A stretch of 64,000 nt of DNA from Aeromicrobium sp. Root236 (GTDB lineage: Bacteria; Actinomycetota; Actinomycetes; Propionibacteriales; Nocardioidaceae), in contig NZ_LMIS01000001.1 of the NCBI RefSeq assembly GCF_001428805.1, positions 3,513,908 to 3,577,907 of the forward strand, given 5' to 3'. A program made the translations under genes and the position numbers. Numbering within the stretch: position 1 is the first letter of the stretch; every line of letters begins with the position of its first letter. Positions 17,636 to 24,425 of the stretch are shown here, piece by piece. A model generated the notes under the pieces. The model worked only from the letters and a program-made list of their open reading frames with translations, had not been told where the DNA came from and ran no database searches.

Positions 17636-19069
17636 ATGTCTGACGTTCGCTCGAGTGTGATGGGTGGGTCGTATGCCCGCCCGGCCGACACCTCTGCTCG
17701 CATCCAGTTCCGCCGCGCCCTGACCCTCACGGCGATGACCCTCGTCATGCCCGGGTCCGCCCAGCTCGTCATGGGCAACAAGCGCATCGGCCGCATCGCC
17801 GTGCGCGTGTGGCTCGGCTTCCTGCTCGTCGGGGCGGTGCTGCTGTTCCTGGCGCTCAACTCGCGCAAGCAGCTGTTCTCCCTCGCGATCGAGTCGCCGC
17901 TCCTGCCGGTCGGCCGCTGGATCCTGATCGCCGGCGCGGTCGCCTGGGTTGCCCTGATCGTCGACGCCTGGCGCCTGGGCCGTCCCCTCGAGCTGCGTCG
18001 CAAGCACCGGCTCTGGATGGCCGGCATCAACAGCGTCCTGTGCTTCGCGACGGCCGGGGCGCTGTTCTTCGCGGCGCACCTGGTCGCGGTGCAGACCTCG
18101 TTCGTCGACAGCGTCTTCGTCGCGCACCAGGTCTCCAAGCCGCAGGACGGGCGCTACAACGTGCTGCTCCTCGGCGGCGACTCCGGTCCCGAGCGCAGCG
18201 GCCTGCGGCCCGACTCGCTGACCGTCGCGAGCATCGACAAGGAGACCGGCCGCACCGTGCTGGTCGGCCTTCCGCGCAACCTGCAGAACGTGCCGTTCCC
18301 CAAGGGCTCCGTCATGGCGAAGGCGTTCCCGAACGGCTTCAACGGCGAGGGCCAGTACCTCAACGCGATCAACACCTGGGCCAACGACCACGCGTCGCTG
18401 TTCAAGGAGAAGAACCCCGGCCTCAAGGCGACGATGGGCGCCGTCGAGGAGATCACGGGCCTCAAGCTCAACTACTACGCGATGGTCAACATGCACGGGT
18501 TCTCCAAGCTCGTCAACGCCGTCGGCGGCGTACGCGTGAACGTCCAGCAGCGCACCGCGATCGGCGGCATCGGCTCGCCGATCCGCGGCTGGATCGAGGC
18601 CGGCGAGCAGAAGCTGACCGGCGACCAGGCCCTGTGGTACTCCCGCAGCCGAGTGCAGAACGACGACTTCTCGCGCATGGGCCGGCAGAAGTGCGTCATG
18701 AACGCGATGCTGCACCAGCTCAGCCCGCAGAAGGTGCTGTTCAACGTCGAGAAGATCGCCAGCTCCAGCAAGGCGCTGCTGACGACCAACATCCCCAAGT
18801 CCGACCTCGACGTGTTCGTCGACCTCGCGCTGAAGGCCAAGACCCAGAAGGTCTCGACCGTCTCGCTCGTGCCGCCGGTGATCTACACGGGCAACCCCGA
18901 CTTCAAGAAGGTCCGCCGGCTCATCGACCGGGCGATCGACAAGGCCGAGGGGCGTTCGTCGGTGCCCAGCGGCATCACCAAGGCGAAGCTGTCGGTCCCC
19001 AAGCTGAGCGACGACGCGAAGGACCCGCGCATGGCCAACCAGAGCTCGGACCTCGGCGCAGCCTGCTGA
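17636..19069 (+). CDS. LCP-family ligase with multi-TM N-terminus (paralogue A)
   Basis: 477 residues from the ATG at 17636, which is preceded by TGAGGA; a frame beginning 29 codons earlier covers a GATACT -10 (17593-17598) and is unlikely. Four hydrophobic segments fall between about 26 and 150, then an LCP domain from about 175 with GGDSGPERSGLRPDSLTV, LPRNLQNVPF and YSRSRVQNDD. The protein ends NQSSDLGAAC. The duplicated neighbour at 19179 has the same plan. The target polymer may be the one exported by the Wzm/Wzt genes 1.5 kb away. Confidence 0.87.
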   Translation: MSDVRSSVMGGSYARPADTSARIQFRRALTLTAMTLVMPGSAQLVMGNKRIGRIAVRVWLGFLLVGAVLLFLALNSRKQLFSLAIESPLLPVGRWILIAGAVAWVALIVDAWRLGRPLELRRKHRLWMAGINSVLCFATAGALFFAAHLVAVQTSFVDSVFVAHQVSKPQDGRYNVLLLGGDSGPERSGLRPDSLTVASIDKETGRTVLVGLPRNLQNVPFPKGSVMAKAFPNGFNGEGQYLNAINTWANDHASLFKEKNPGLKATMGAVEEITGLKLNYYAMVNMHGFSKLVNAVGGVRVNVQQRTAIGGIGSPIRGWIEAGEQKLTGDQALWYSRSRVQNDDFSRMGRQKCVMNAMLHQLSPQKVLFNVEKIASSSKALLTTNIPKSDLDVFVDLALKAKTQKVSTVSLVPPVIYTGNPDFKKVRRLIDRAIDKAEGRSSVPSGITKAKLSVPKLSDDAKDPRMANQSSDLGAAC

Positions 19070-19178
19070 CCGAGGCCGGGCCGACCTGAGTTGTCGCTGA
19101 GATCACTGACGCGATGTCACGGATGGGCTGGACGTCAGTGATAATGGATGCTTCGTCGGCCACACCGTAAGGGATCTC

Positions 19179-20582
19179 ATGTCGCATCGCGCGAGTCTCT
19201 TGGGCCGCGGCTACCGGGACAATCACCTGGACTCGCCGCGCGTCCGGTTCCGTCGCGCGCTGCTGCTGTGCTTCATGACCGTGGTCGTGCCCGGATCCGG
19301 GCACATCGCGGTGGGCAAGCGGGTGGTCGGCTGGTTCGCCGTCACGATGTGGCTGGCCGCCCTCGGTGGTGGTGGCTATCTCTACTGGAAGTACCGCACC
19401 GACCGCGCGCAGGTGCTGAGCTGGTTCACCGACACCGATGTCCTGCTGCTGGCGAGGGCCGGCATCGTGGCCGTGGCGGTGCTCTGGGTCATCCTGTTCG
19501 TCGACGCGTGGCGGCTGGCGTCACCGTTCCGGCTCAACTTCATGCGGGCCGCGCTCATCACGGTCCTCAACCTCGCCATCATCGGCGGCGTCGCCGGCTC
19601 GACCGCGTACGCCTCGCAGCTCATCAAGGTCTCGCGCGACACCGTCAAGGTCGTGTTCAAGGCCACCAAGACGTCCGAGCCGCTCAAGGGTCGCTACAAC
19701 ATCCTGCTGCTGGGCTCCGACGCCCGCGCCGACCGCACCGGCATCCGGCCCGACTCCATGACGGTCGCCAGCATCGACGCCGACACCGGCAAGGTCGTGC
19801 TCGTCTCGCTGCCCCGCAACCTGCAGAACGTGCCGTTCTCCAAGGGCTCGCCGATGCTCAAGGTCTATCCCAACGGCTACAACTGCGGGCCGACGTGCCT
19901 GCTCAACGCCGTGCACACCGACGCGCAGAACCGCAGGGACCTCTATCCGCACAGCAAGGATCCAGGGCTCGACGCGACGATCGACGCGATCCAGGGCGTC
20001 ACGAACCTCAAGATCAACTACTACGTGATGATCAACCTCAACGGGTTCAAGGGTCTGGTCAACGCCGTCGGCGGCGTGACGATGGACGTCAAGAGCCGCA
20101 TCGCGATGTTCGGTCACGACGACGCCTGGAAGAACACCTACATCGAGCCGGGCAAGCAGAAGCTCAACGGCCAGCAGGCCCTGTGGTACGCCCGCAGTCG
20201 CGTGCAGTCCGACGACTACGTGCGCATGGGCCGGCAGAAGTGCCTGATGGCCGCGATGGTCAGCCAGCTCAGCCCCCAGACGGTGCTGCTCAACGCCACC
20301 AAGATCGCCAAGTCGGGCAAGGAGCTGCTCAGCACCAACATCCCGGCCAAGGAGCTCGGTCAGTTTGCCGACCTCGCGCTCAAGGCGCGTGGCCAGAAGA
20401 TCCGCACCGTCTCGGTCGTCCCGCCGCGGTTCAACACCGTGACGCCCGACTTCCCGGCGATCCAGGCGGCGATCCAGAAGACGATCGACAAGTCGGAGTC
20501 GACCGTGGCGCCGCCCAAGAAGACCAAGGACACGTCGGGCGCCGCCGCCAACCAGTCCGACGACCTCAAGGCCTCCTGCTAG
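19179..20582 (+). CDS. LCP-family ligase with multi-TM N-terminus (paralogue B)
   Basis: 467 residues, clearly a tandem duplicate of the previous gene: four N-terminal hydrophobic segments, then an LCP domain with GSDARADRTGIRPDSMTV, LPRNLQNVPFSKGS and YARSRVQSDD, and a C-terminus NQSDDLKASC. A GATAAT -10 (19140-19145) suggests its own promoter, about 34 bases before the ATG. It has an extra Cys pair (NCGPTC) not seen in paralogue A, which may form a disulphide outside the membrane. The stop is 36 bp from the convergent ABC exporter genes. Confidence 0.87.
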   Translation: MSHRASLLGRGYRDNHLDSPRVRFRRALLLCFMTVVVPGSGHIAVGKRVVGWFAVTMWLAALGGGGYLYWKYRTDRAQVLSWFTDTDVLLLARAGIVAVAVLWVILFVDAWRLASPFRLNFMRAALITVLNLAIIGGVAGSTAYASQLIKVSRDTVKVVFKATKTSEPLKGRYNILLLGSDARADRTGIRPDSMTVASIDADTGKVVLVSLPRNLQNVPFSKGSPMLKVYPNGYNCGPTCLLNAVHTDAQNRRDLYPHSKDPGLDATIDAIQGVTNLKINYYVMINLNGFKGLVNAVGGVTMDVKSRIAMFGHDDAWKNTYIEPGKQKLNGQQALWYARSRVQSDDYVRMGRQKCLMAAMVSQLSPQTVLLNATKIAKSGKELLSTNIPAKELGQFADLALKARGQKIRTVSVVPPRFNTVTPDFPAIQAAIQKTIDKSESTVAPPKKTKDTSGAAANQSDDLKASC

Positions 20583-20618
20583 GGCGCGCGGCTCGTCCGG
20601 CTTGTGGTCGGGAGACCC

Positions 20619-21413
20619 TCACATGTCGCGGTCTTGGGCCTCGTTGTAGGCCTCGATGACCTCGTCCGGGTCGCCGTCCATCACCAACGTGCCCTGGTCG
20701 AGCCAGATGACTCGGCTGCAGGTGTCGCGGATCGACTGCATCGAGTGGCTGACGAGGAACACCGTGCCGGCGTTGTCACGGATCTCGCGGATGCGCGCCT
20801 CGCTGCGGGCCCGGAACTTGCGGTCGCCGACCGCCAGCGCCTCGTCGACGATGAGGATCTCGTGGGTCTGCACGCTGGCCAGGGCGAACTTGAGGCGCGC
20901 CGTCATGCCGGACGAGTAGGCCCGCATCGGCAGGTCGATGAACTTCTCGAGGCCCGAGAACGACACGATCTCGTCGTAGCTGGCGCGGATCTCTTCCTTC
21001 GTGAAGCCCATGGCCAGACCGCCGAGGACGATGTTGCGCTCGCCCGACAGGTCCTTCATCAGCGCCGCGCCGACACCCAGGAGGCTCGGTCGTGACGAGG
21101 CGTAGATCGCGCCGCGGCTCGCCGGGGTGAGCCCGACGATCGCGCGCATGAGCGTCGACTTGCCGGAGCCGTTGGTGCCGATGACCCCGATGCTGTCCTG
21201 CTCGTACGCCGTGAACGAGACGCCCTTGAGCGCGTGCACCGTGCGCATCTGCTTGGTACGCCCGAGGTTGAGCTTGCGCCGGTCGGCGGCGGTGGGGCGC
21301 TTGCCGGTCGCGAAGACCTTGTACTCCACGTGCACGTCGTCGACGATCACGACGGGCTTGCGGTCGTGGTCGGGTGCGGCGGTGGGGTCGGGGGTCACGG
21401 GTTCAGTCGACAC
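20619..21413 (-). CDS. Polysaccharide/teichoic acid exporter ATPase (Wzt/TagH type)
   Basis: 264 residues, a single ATPase domain: Walker A GTNGSGKST, a signature degenerated to YSSGMTARLKFALAS, and Walker B ILIVDEALAVGD. The shape of the signature (SSGM) and VDEALAVGD are typical of exporters for lipid-linked polysaccharides. There is no C-terminal sugar-binding extension as in Wzt of O9a, so the substrate is probably not end-modified in that way. It overlaps the permease gene by 11 bp and forms the transporter with it. Confidence 0.9.
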   Translation of the reverse strand: MSTEPVTPDPTAAPDHDRKPVVIVDDVHVEYKVFATGKRPTAADRRKLNLGRTKQMRTVHALKGVSFTAYEQDSIGVIGTNGSGKSTLMRAIVGLTPASRGAIYASSRPSLLGVGAALMKDLSGERNIVLGGLAMGFTKEEIRASYDEIVSFSGLEKFIDLPMRAYSSGMTARLKFALASVQTHEILIVDEALAVGDRKFRARSEARIREIRDNAGTVFLVSHSMQSIRDTCSRVIWLDQGTLVMDGDPDEVIEAYNEAQDRDM

Positions 21414-22302
21414 GGCCGTACCTTTCCTCAGCGCGCCAGAAGAACCAGACCCCGAACGCGAAGATGCCGAACGACCACGCGGTGGCGTAGGCCCAGTAGT
21501 GCAGGTTCATGCCGTACCCGGGGCCCTGCAGCAGGGCCGAGCGGGCCAGGCTGAGGAACTCGTGGATCGGCTGGAAGTCCGAGATCCGCATGACGATCGG
21601 GTGGCCGTCGGTGGCCGGGTGTGACGACGTGGCGGGCTTGGGGCCGAACCGCTTCTCGACGCTGAAGAAGATCCCGGTCGTGTAGAAGAAGAAGCGGGTC
21701 AGGAACGGGATGAAGTTGTTGAGGTCGCGCCAGTGGACCGCCAGGCGTGCGGTGATCATGGCCAGCCCGCAGTTGAACATGAAGAACAGCGCGAAGATCG
21801 GGAGGATGAACAGCCAGTGCAGGTCGATCGCGCCGAAGCCGCCGCTGATCACCAGGAACGTCAGCATGATCGCGACGGTCGGCATGAACTGCAGGAAGCG
21901 CTGGGTCACGGCGGCCAGCGGGAGCACCAGTCGCGGGAACGCGAGGCTCTGGACCAGGGCCGCGTTGGTCACGATCGACTTGCCGCCGTTGCTCCACGAC
22001 TGCGCGAAGAACTCGAAGATGAACACGCCGATGATCAGGAACTCGACGAAGTGGTCGGGCCGGGTGCTGCTGGGCAGCAGCAGGCCGAAGATCAGCCCGT
22101 AGACCAAGGCGTTGAGCAACGGCTTGAGCACGACCCACAACATGCCGAGCGAGTTCTGCTGGTTCTCGGACTCGATCTTGTAGCGAGCCATCGAGTAGAT
22201 GAAGAAGCGTCTCTTCCAGACCTCAGCGACGTAGTCGCGGAGCGGCGGTCGGCCACCGACCCTGTCGAGGCCCAGGCGCGCCGCGTCCTCGGCGGTTGTC
22301 AT
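21403..22302 (-). CDS. ABC-2 type polysaccharide exporter permease (Wzm/TagG type)
   Basis: 299 residues from the ATG at 22302 (MTTAEDAARLG); a longer frame exists but lacks support. An N-terminal amphipathic stretch leads to six membrane segments; GMLWVVLKPLLNALVYGLIF is the conserved first one. It forms the membrane pore that moves undecaprenyl-linked glycan outward with the ATPase encoded next. Together with three LCP genes it makes a block for export and wall attachment of a surface polymer. A 7-bp inverted repeat (22323-22344) sits upstream. Confidence 0.88.
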   Translation of the reverse strand: MTTAEDAARLGLDRVGGRPPLRDYVAEVWKRRFFIYSMARYKIESENQQNSLGMLWVVLKPLLNALVYGLIFGLLLPSSTRPDHFVEFLIIGVFIFEFFAQSWSNGGKSIVTNAALVQSLAFPRLVLPLAAVTQRFLQFMPTVAIMLTFLVISGGFGAIDLHWLFILPIFALFFMFNCGLAMITARLAVHWRDLNNFIPFLTRFFFYTTGIFFSVEKRFGPKPATSSHPATDGHPIVMRISDFQPIHEFLSLARSALLQGPGYGMNLHYWAYATAWSFGIFAFGVWFFWRAEERYGRVD

Positions 22303-22322
22303 CCGTGTGATGTCCCTACTGT

Positions 22323-22344
22323 TCAGGCATTCGGGGGTGCCTGA
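22323..22344. promoter_or_regulatory. Inverted repeat upstream of the exporter operon
   Basis: TCAGGCA (22323-22329) and TGCCTGA (22338-22344) are perfect arms around an 8-base G-rich loop. It could be the terminator of the TIGR03089 gene upstream or a control element for the permease; there is no T-run. Confidence 0.35.
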
Positions 22345-22383
22345 CGTCTGCCGTCGAGGCATCGTCGAGTGTAGTGGATCGAC

Positions 22384-23049
22384 CTACCTGCTCTCGGCGC
22401 CCTCCTGCTCGGCCACGCGTGAGATCTGTTCGGGTGTGGCAGACGCCACGATCACGAGGGAGCCGCCGCCGAGGCAGGCGGCGGTGATCAGCTCGGCGTC
22501 GCGCCGGATGCCGCCCGGCTCGACCAGCCGGCGGGCAGCATCGGGGATGACCGACGCGAGGAGCTCGGCGTGCGTGCTCGTCGCTCCCTCGAGGTCGAGC
22601 GCCACCGTCGACGGCTCGGGGGGATCGAGTGCCACGAAGTGGTCGCCGTGGCCCGGCACCTCCGCACCCAGGTCGAGGAAGCCCTCGGGCGGTTGCGGGA
22701 ACCGACCGCCGAGGGGCCGGAGCGAGGCGGCGACCCGGTGGGGCTCGTCGGCGACGAGATCGGGACCGCTCAGACCGATGTCGGCGGCCCGGTCGGCGAT
22801 CATCGCGCCCACGTTCCATGCCGACAGGATCCAGACCGTCGTCAGCCAGTGGCTCGGCAACCCGATGCGGATGCGGGTGCCCGGCCCTGCGTCGAGGTCG
22901 TCGACCAGGAAGTTGCTGCTCTTGGCGACCCAGTTCGCGGTCGTCGTCGTGCTGAGCTCGACCCGTTCACCGGTGGCCATGTCGTAGTAGGTGACGAGCG
23001 GCTGACCAGGATCGGCTGCGACGCGGAGCAGCTGGTCAAGCGTCCTCAT
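22384..23049 (-). CDS. TIGR03089 family protein (AMP-ligase-like fragment)
   Basis: 221 residues. It resembles the N-terminal part of acyl-CoA synthetases but lacks the AMP-binding P-loop and the C-terminal domain. This is the normal state of TIGR03089 proteins, including M. tuberculosis Rv3268. The stretch DLDAGPGTRIRIGLPSHW resembles the start of the adenylation domain. Its function is unknown. The start codon overlaps the end of the CofD-like gene (ATGA), so both are made together. Confidence 0.82.
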   Translation of the reverse strand: MRTLDQLLRVAADPGQPLVTYYDMATGERVELSTTTTANWVAKSSNFLVDDLDAGPGTRIRIGLPSHWLTTVWILSAWNVGAMIADRAADIGLSGPDLVADEPHRVAASLRPLGGRFPQPPEGFLDLGAEVPGHGDHFVALDPPEPSTVALDLEGATSTHAELLASVIPDAARRLVEPGGIRRDAELITAACLGGGSLVIVASATPEQISRVAEQEGAESR

Positions 23050-23816
23050 GCGGCCACGACCTTGTGAGCCAGCTCGAGCACGGCGGCGGCGTCCGCGGGT
23101 GCCGGTTCCGGGCGGCCGGGATCGGCCTCCGGCAGACCGGCAACGCGTACGAGCTGAGGTGGAGCCGTGTCGTCGTGCTCGACGACCAGGACGGGCAGGT
23201 CGCCGGGCACGAGGTCGCGGAACCCGGGCGTACGCAGGACCGGGTCGACGGCCAGCGTGCGGCTCGAGGGCCCGAGCACGAGGACGTCGCAGTCCTGCAG
23301 GGCCGACGAGACGGCGGTGGACACCGAGATCTGGTCGGCGACCAGGAGCAGCTGCGTCGGGTCATGGGCCGCGGGGTCGGCGAGGTACTCGTCGACCGGG
23401 ATCGCCCGCGGCTCCTCCGCACCGACCACGACCCGGAACTCGGCCCGCTCCTCGCACATCGGCAGCAACCGGTAGGGGAGCGCGGCACGGATGCCGGCGG
23501 CGATCGTCGCGTCCGTCAGGGCGGTCCCGGTCAGGACGAGCTCGGTGCGGACCAGCCGCGCCGCCACAGCCTGGTCGCTGGCCCGCTGCCACGGTGGCGT
23601 GTAGCCGACCGCCTCGAGCGCGTCGGCGACGGCGTACGTGGCGACGCCGGACGGCGAGAGCAGGCCGTCCAGGTCGGGGCTCGCCTGCAGGCCCGCCGAG
23701 ACGTGCCCACGTACGGTCGGAGCCACGACGGTGAGCTCGTCATCGGGGCCGAGGAGGCCGCCGAGCTCGCGGGCGAAGGGTGCGCCGTCAGCGCCGACGA
23801 CGAGCAGGATGCGCAT
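23046..23816 (-). CDS. Degenerate CofD/FbiA-like protein
   Basis: 256 residues from the ATG at 23816 (23825 is an alternative). It aligns by eye along the length of the F420 enzyme CofD/FbiA: ASPDLDGLL for SPDLD, ARLVRTELVLTG, the RLLPM segment and a late LVLGPSSRT. However, the N-terminal glycine-rich GGxGG is replaced by VGADGAPFA, the VNVGDD segment is VVAPTVRG, and the C-terminal part is short. Normal CofD is about 310-330 residues and makes the phospholactyl-F0 precursor of F420. Catalysis seems doubtful. It stands where fbiA stands in mycobacteria, next to whiB, but no fbiB is present. Confidence 0.7.
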   Translation of the reverse strand: MRILLVVGADGAPFARELGGLLGPDDELTVVAPTVRGHVSAGLQASPDLDGLLSPSGVATYAVADALEAVGYTPPWQRASDQAVAARLVRTELVLTGTALTDATIAAGIRAALPYRLLPMCEERAEFRVVVGAEEPRAIPVDEYLADPAAHDPTQLLLVADQISVSTAVSSALQDCDVLVLGPSSRTLAVDPVLRTPGFRDLVPGDLPVLVVEHDDTAPPQLVRVAGLPEADPGRPEPAPADAAAVLELAHKVVAA

Positions 23817-23896
23817 GCGGGCCATTCTGTCTTGCCTCATCGGGCGTCCTGCACGGGGGCGACACGCCGGGGATTTCGTGAATCTTGCCATTCGGC

Positions 23897-23933
23897 TTGA
23901 CTTGTGACAGGTGACAGGACTGTAATTCCATGT
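23897..23933 (+). promoter_or_regulatory. Strong promoter of leaderless whiB with tandem repeat
   Basis: TTGACT (23897-23902) and TGTAAT (23921-23926) are separated by 18 bp, close to the housekeeping sigma consensus. The expected start is within a base or two of the ATG at 23934. The spacer holds two tandem copies of GTGACAG (23904-23910, 23911-23917), a likely binding site for a regulator. Confidence 0.6.
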
Positions 23934-24188
23934 ATGTCATTCGATCTGGGTCTGCCGCAAGAGCTCGATGAAGAACTCATGTGGCAAGAGCGCGCCCTTT
24001 GCGCTCAGACGGACCCCGAGGCGTTCTTCCCTGAGAAGGGCGGATCCACACGTGAGGCCAAGCGAGTGTGCCTGACGTGCGACGTCCGTGGAGAGTGCCT
24101 CGAGTACGCCCTGGCACATGATGAGCGGTTCGGCATCTGGGGCGGTCTGTCCGAGCGTGAACGTCGCAAGCTGAAGAAGCGGGCTTAG
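23934..24188 (+). CDS. whiB: WhiB-family iron-sulfur regulator (WhiB/WhiB2 type)
   Basis: 84 residues from the ATG at 23934. Four cysteines (one in ALCAQ, then CLTCDVRGEC) bind a 4Fe-4S cluster; GIWGG follows and a basic tail RERRKLKKRA binds DNA. The length and neighbourhood (glycosyltransferase, DUF5719, manB) fit the WhiB/WhiB2 branch, which works with WhiA and the housekeeping sigma factor in cell division and sporulation septation in Streptomyces and mycobacteria. It is divergent from the CofD-like gene and probably leaderless. Confidence 0.92.
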   Translation: MSFDLGLPQELDEELMWQERALCAQTDPEAFFPEKGGSTREAKRVCLTCDVRGECLEYALAHDERFGIWGGLSERERRKLKKRA

Positions 24189-24285
24189 ACACCTCGCTTT
24201 CGGCTCGTCCACTAGGGCGTGCCGCTCAGTCACGCCTCGATGAGCGACCATGGCATCCGCGCCCGGTCGGCAAGGCCTGGGGGCA

Positions 24286-24313
24286 CCCCCAACGCGCTTC
24301 GCGCGTGAGGGGG
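24286..24313 (+). terminator. Hairpin downstream of whiB
   Basis: CCCCC then ACGCGC, loop TTC, GCGCGT, then GGGGG form a long GC-rich stem with small internal mismatches, about 100 bp after the whiB stop. There is no T-run, as usual in GC-rich genomes. The rest of the 237-bp gap holds only the glycosyltransferase promoter. Confidence 0.55.
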
Positions 24314-24411
24314 CGGACTGAGGCGCACCGGGGTTGTGCTGCGAAGGACGAGAACGCCGCCGGGCGGGATGCGGGGACATGGGAGCCGGGGCGTGGCTGG
24401 GTGGCATGCCC

Positions 24412-24417
24412 TAAAGT
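24412..24417 (+). promoter_or_regulatory. -10 element of the glycosyltransferase gene
   Basis: TAAAGT lies 8 nt before the GTG at 24426; no ribosome-binding site precedes the GTG, which suits leaderless initiation. Confidence 0.4.
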
Positions 24418-24425
24418 CGCTCTAC

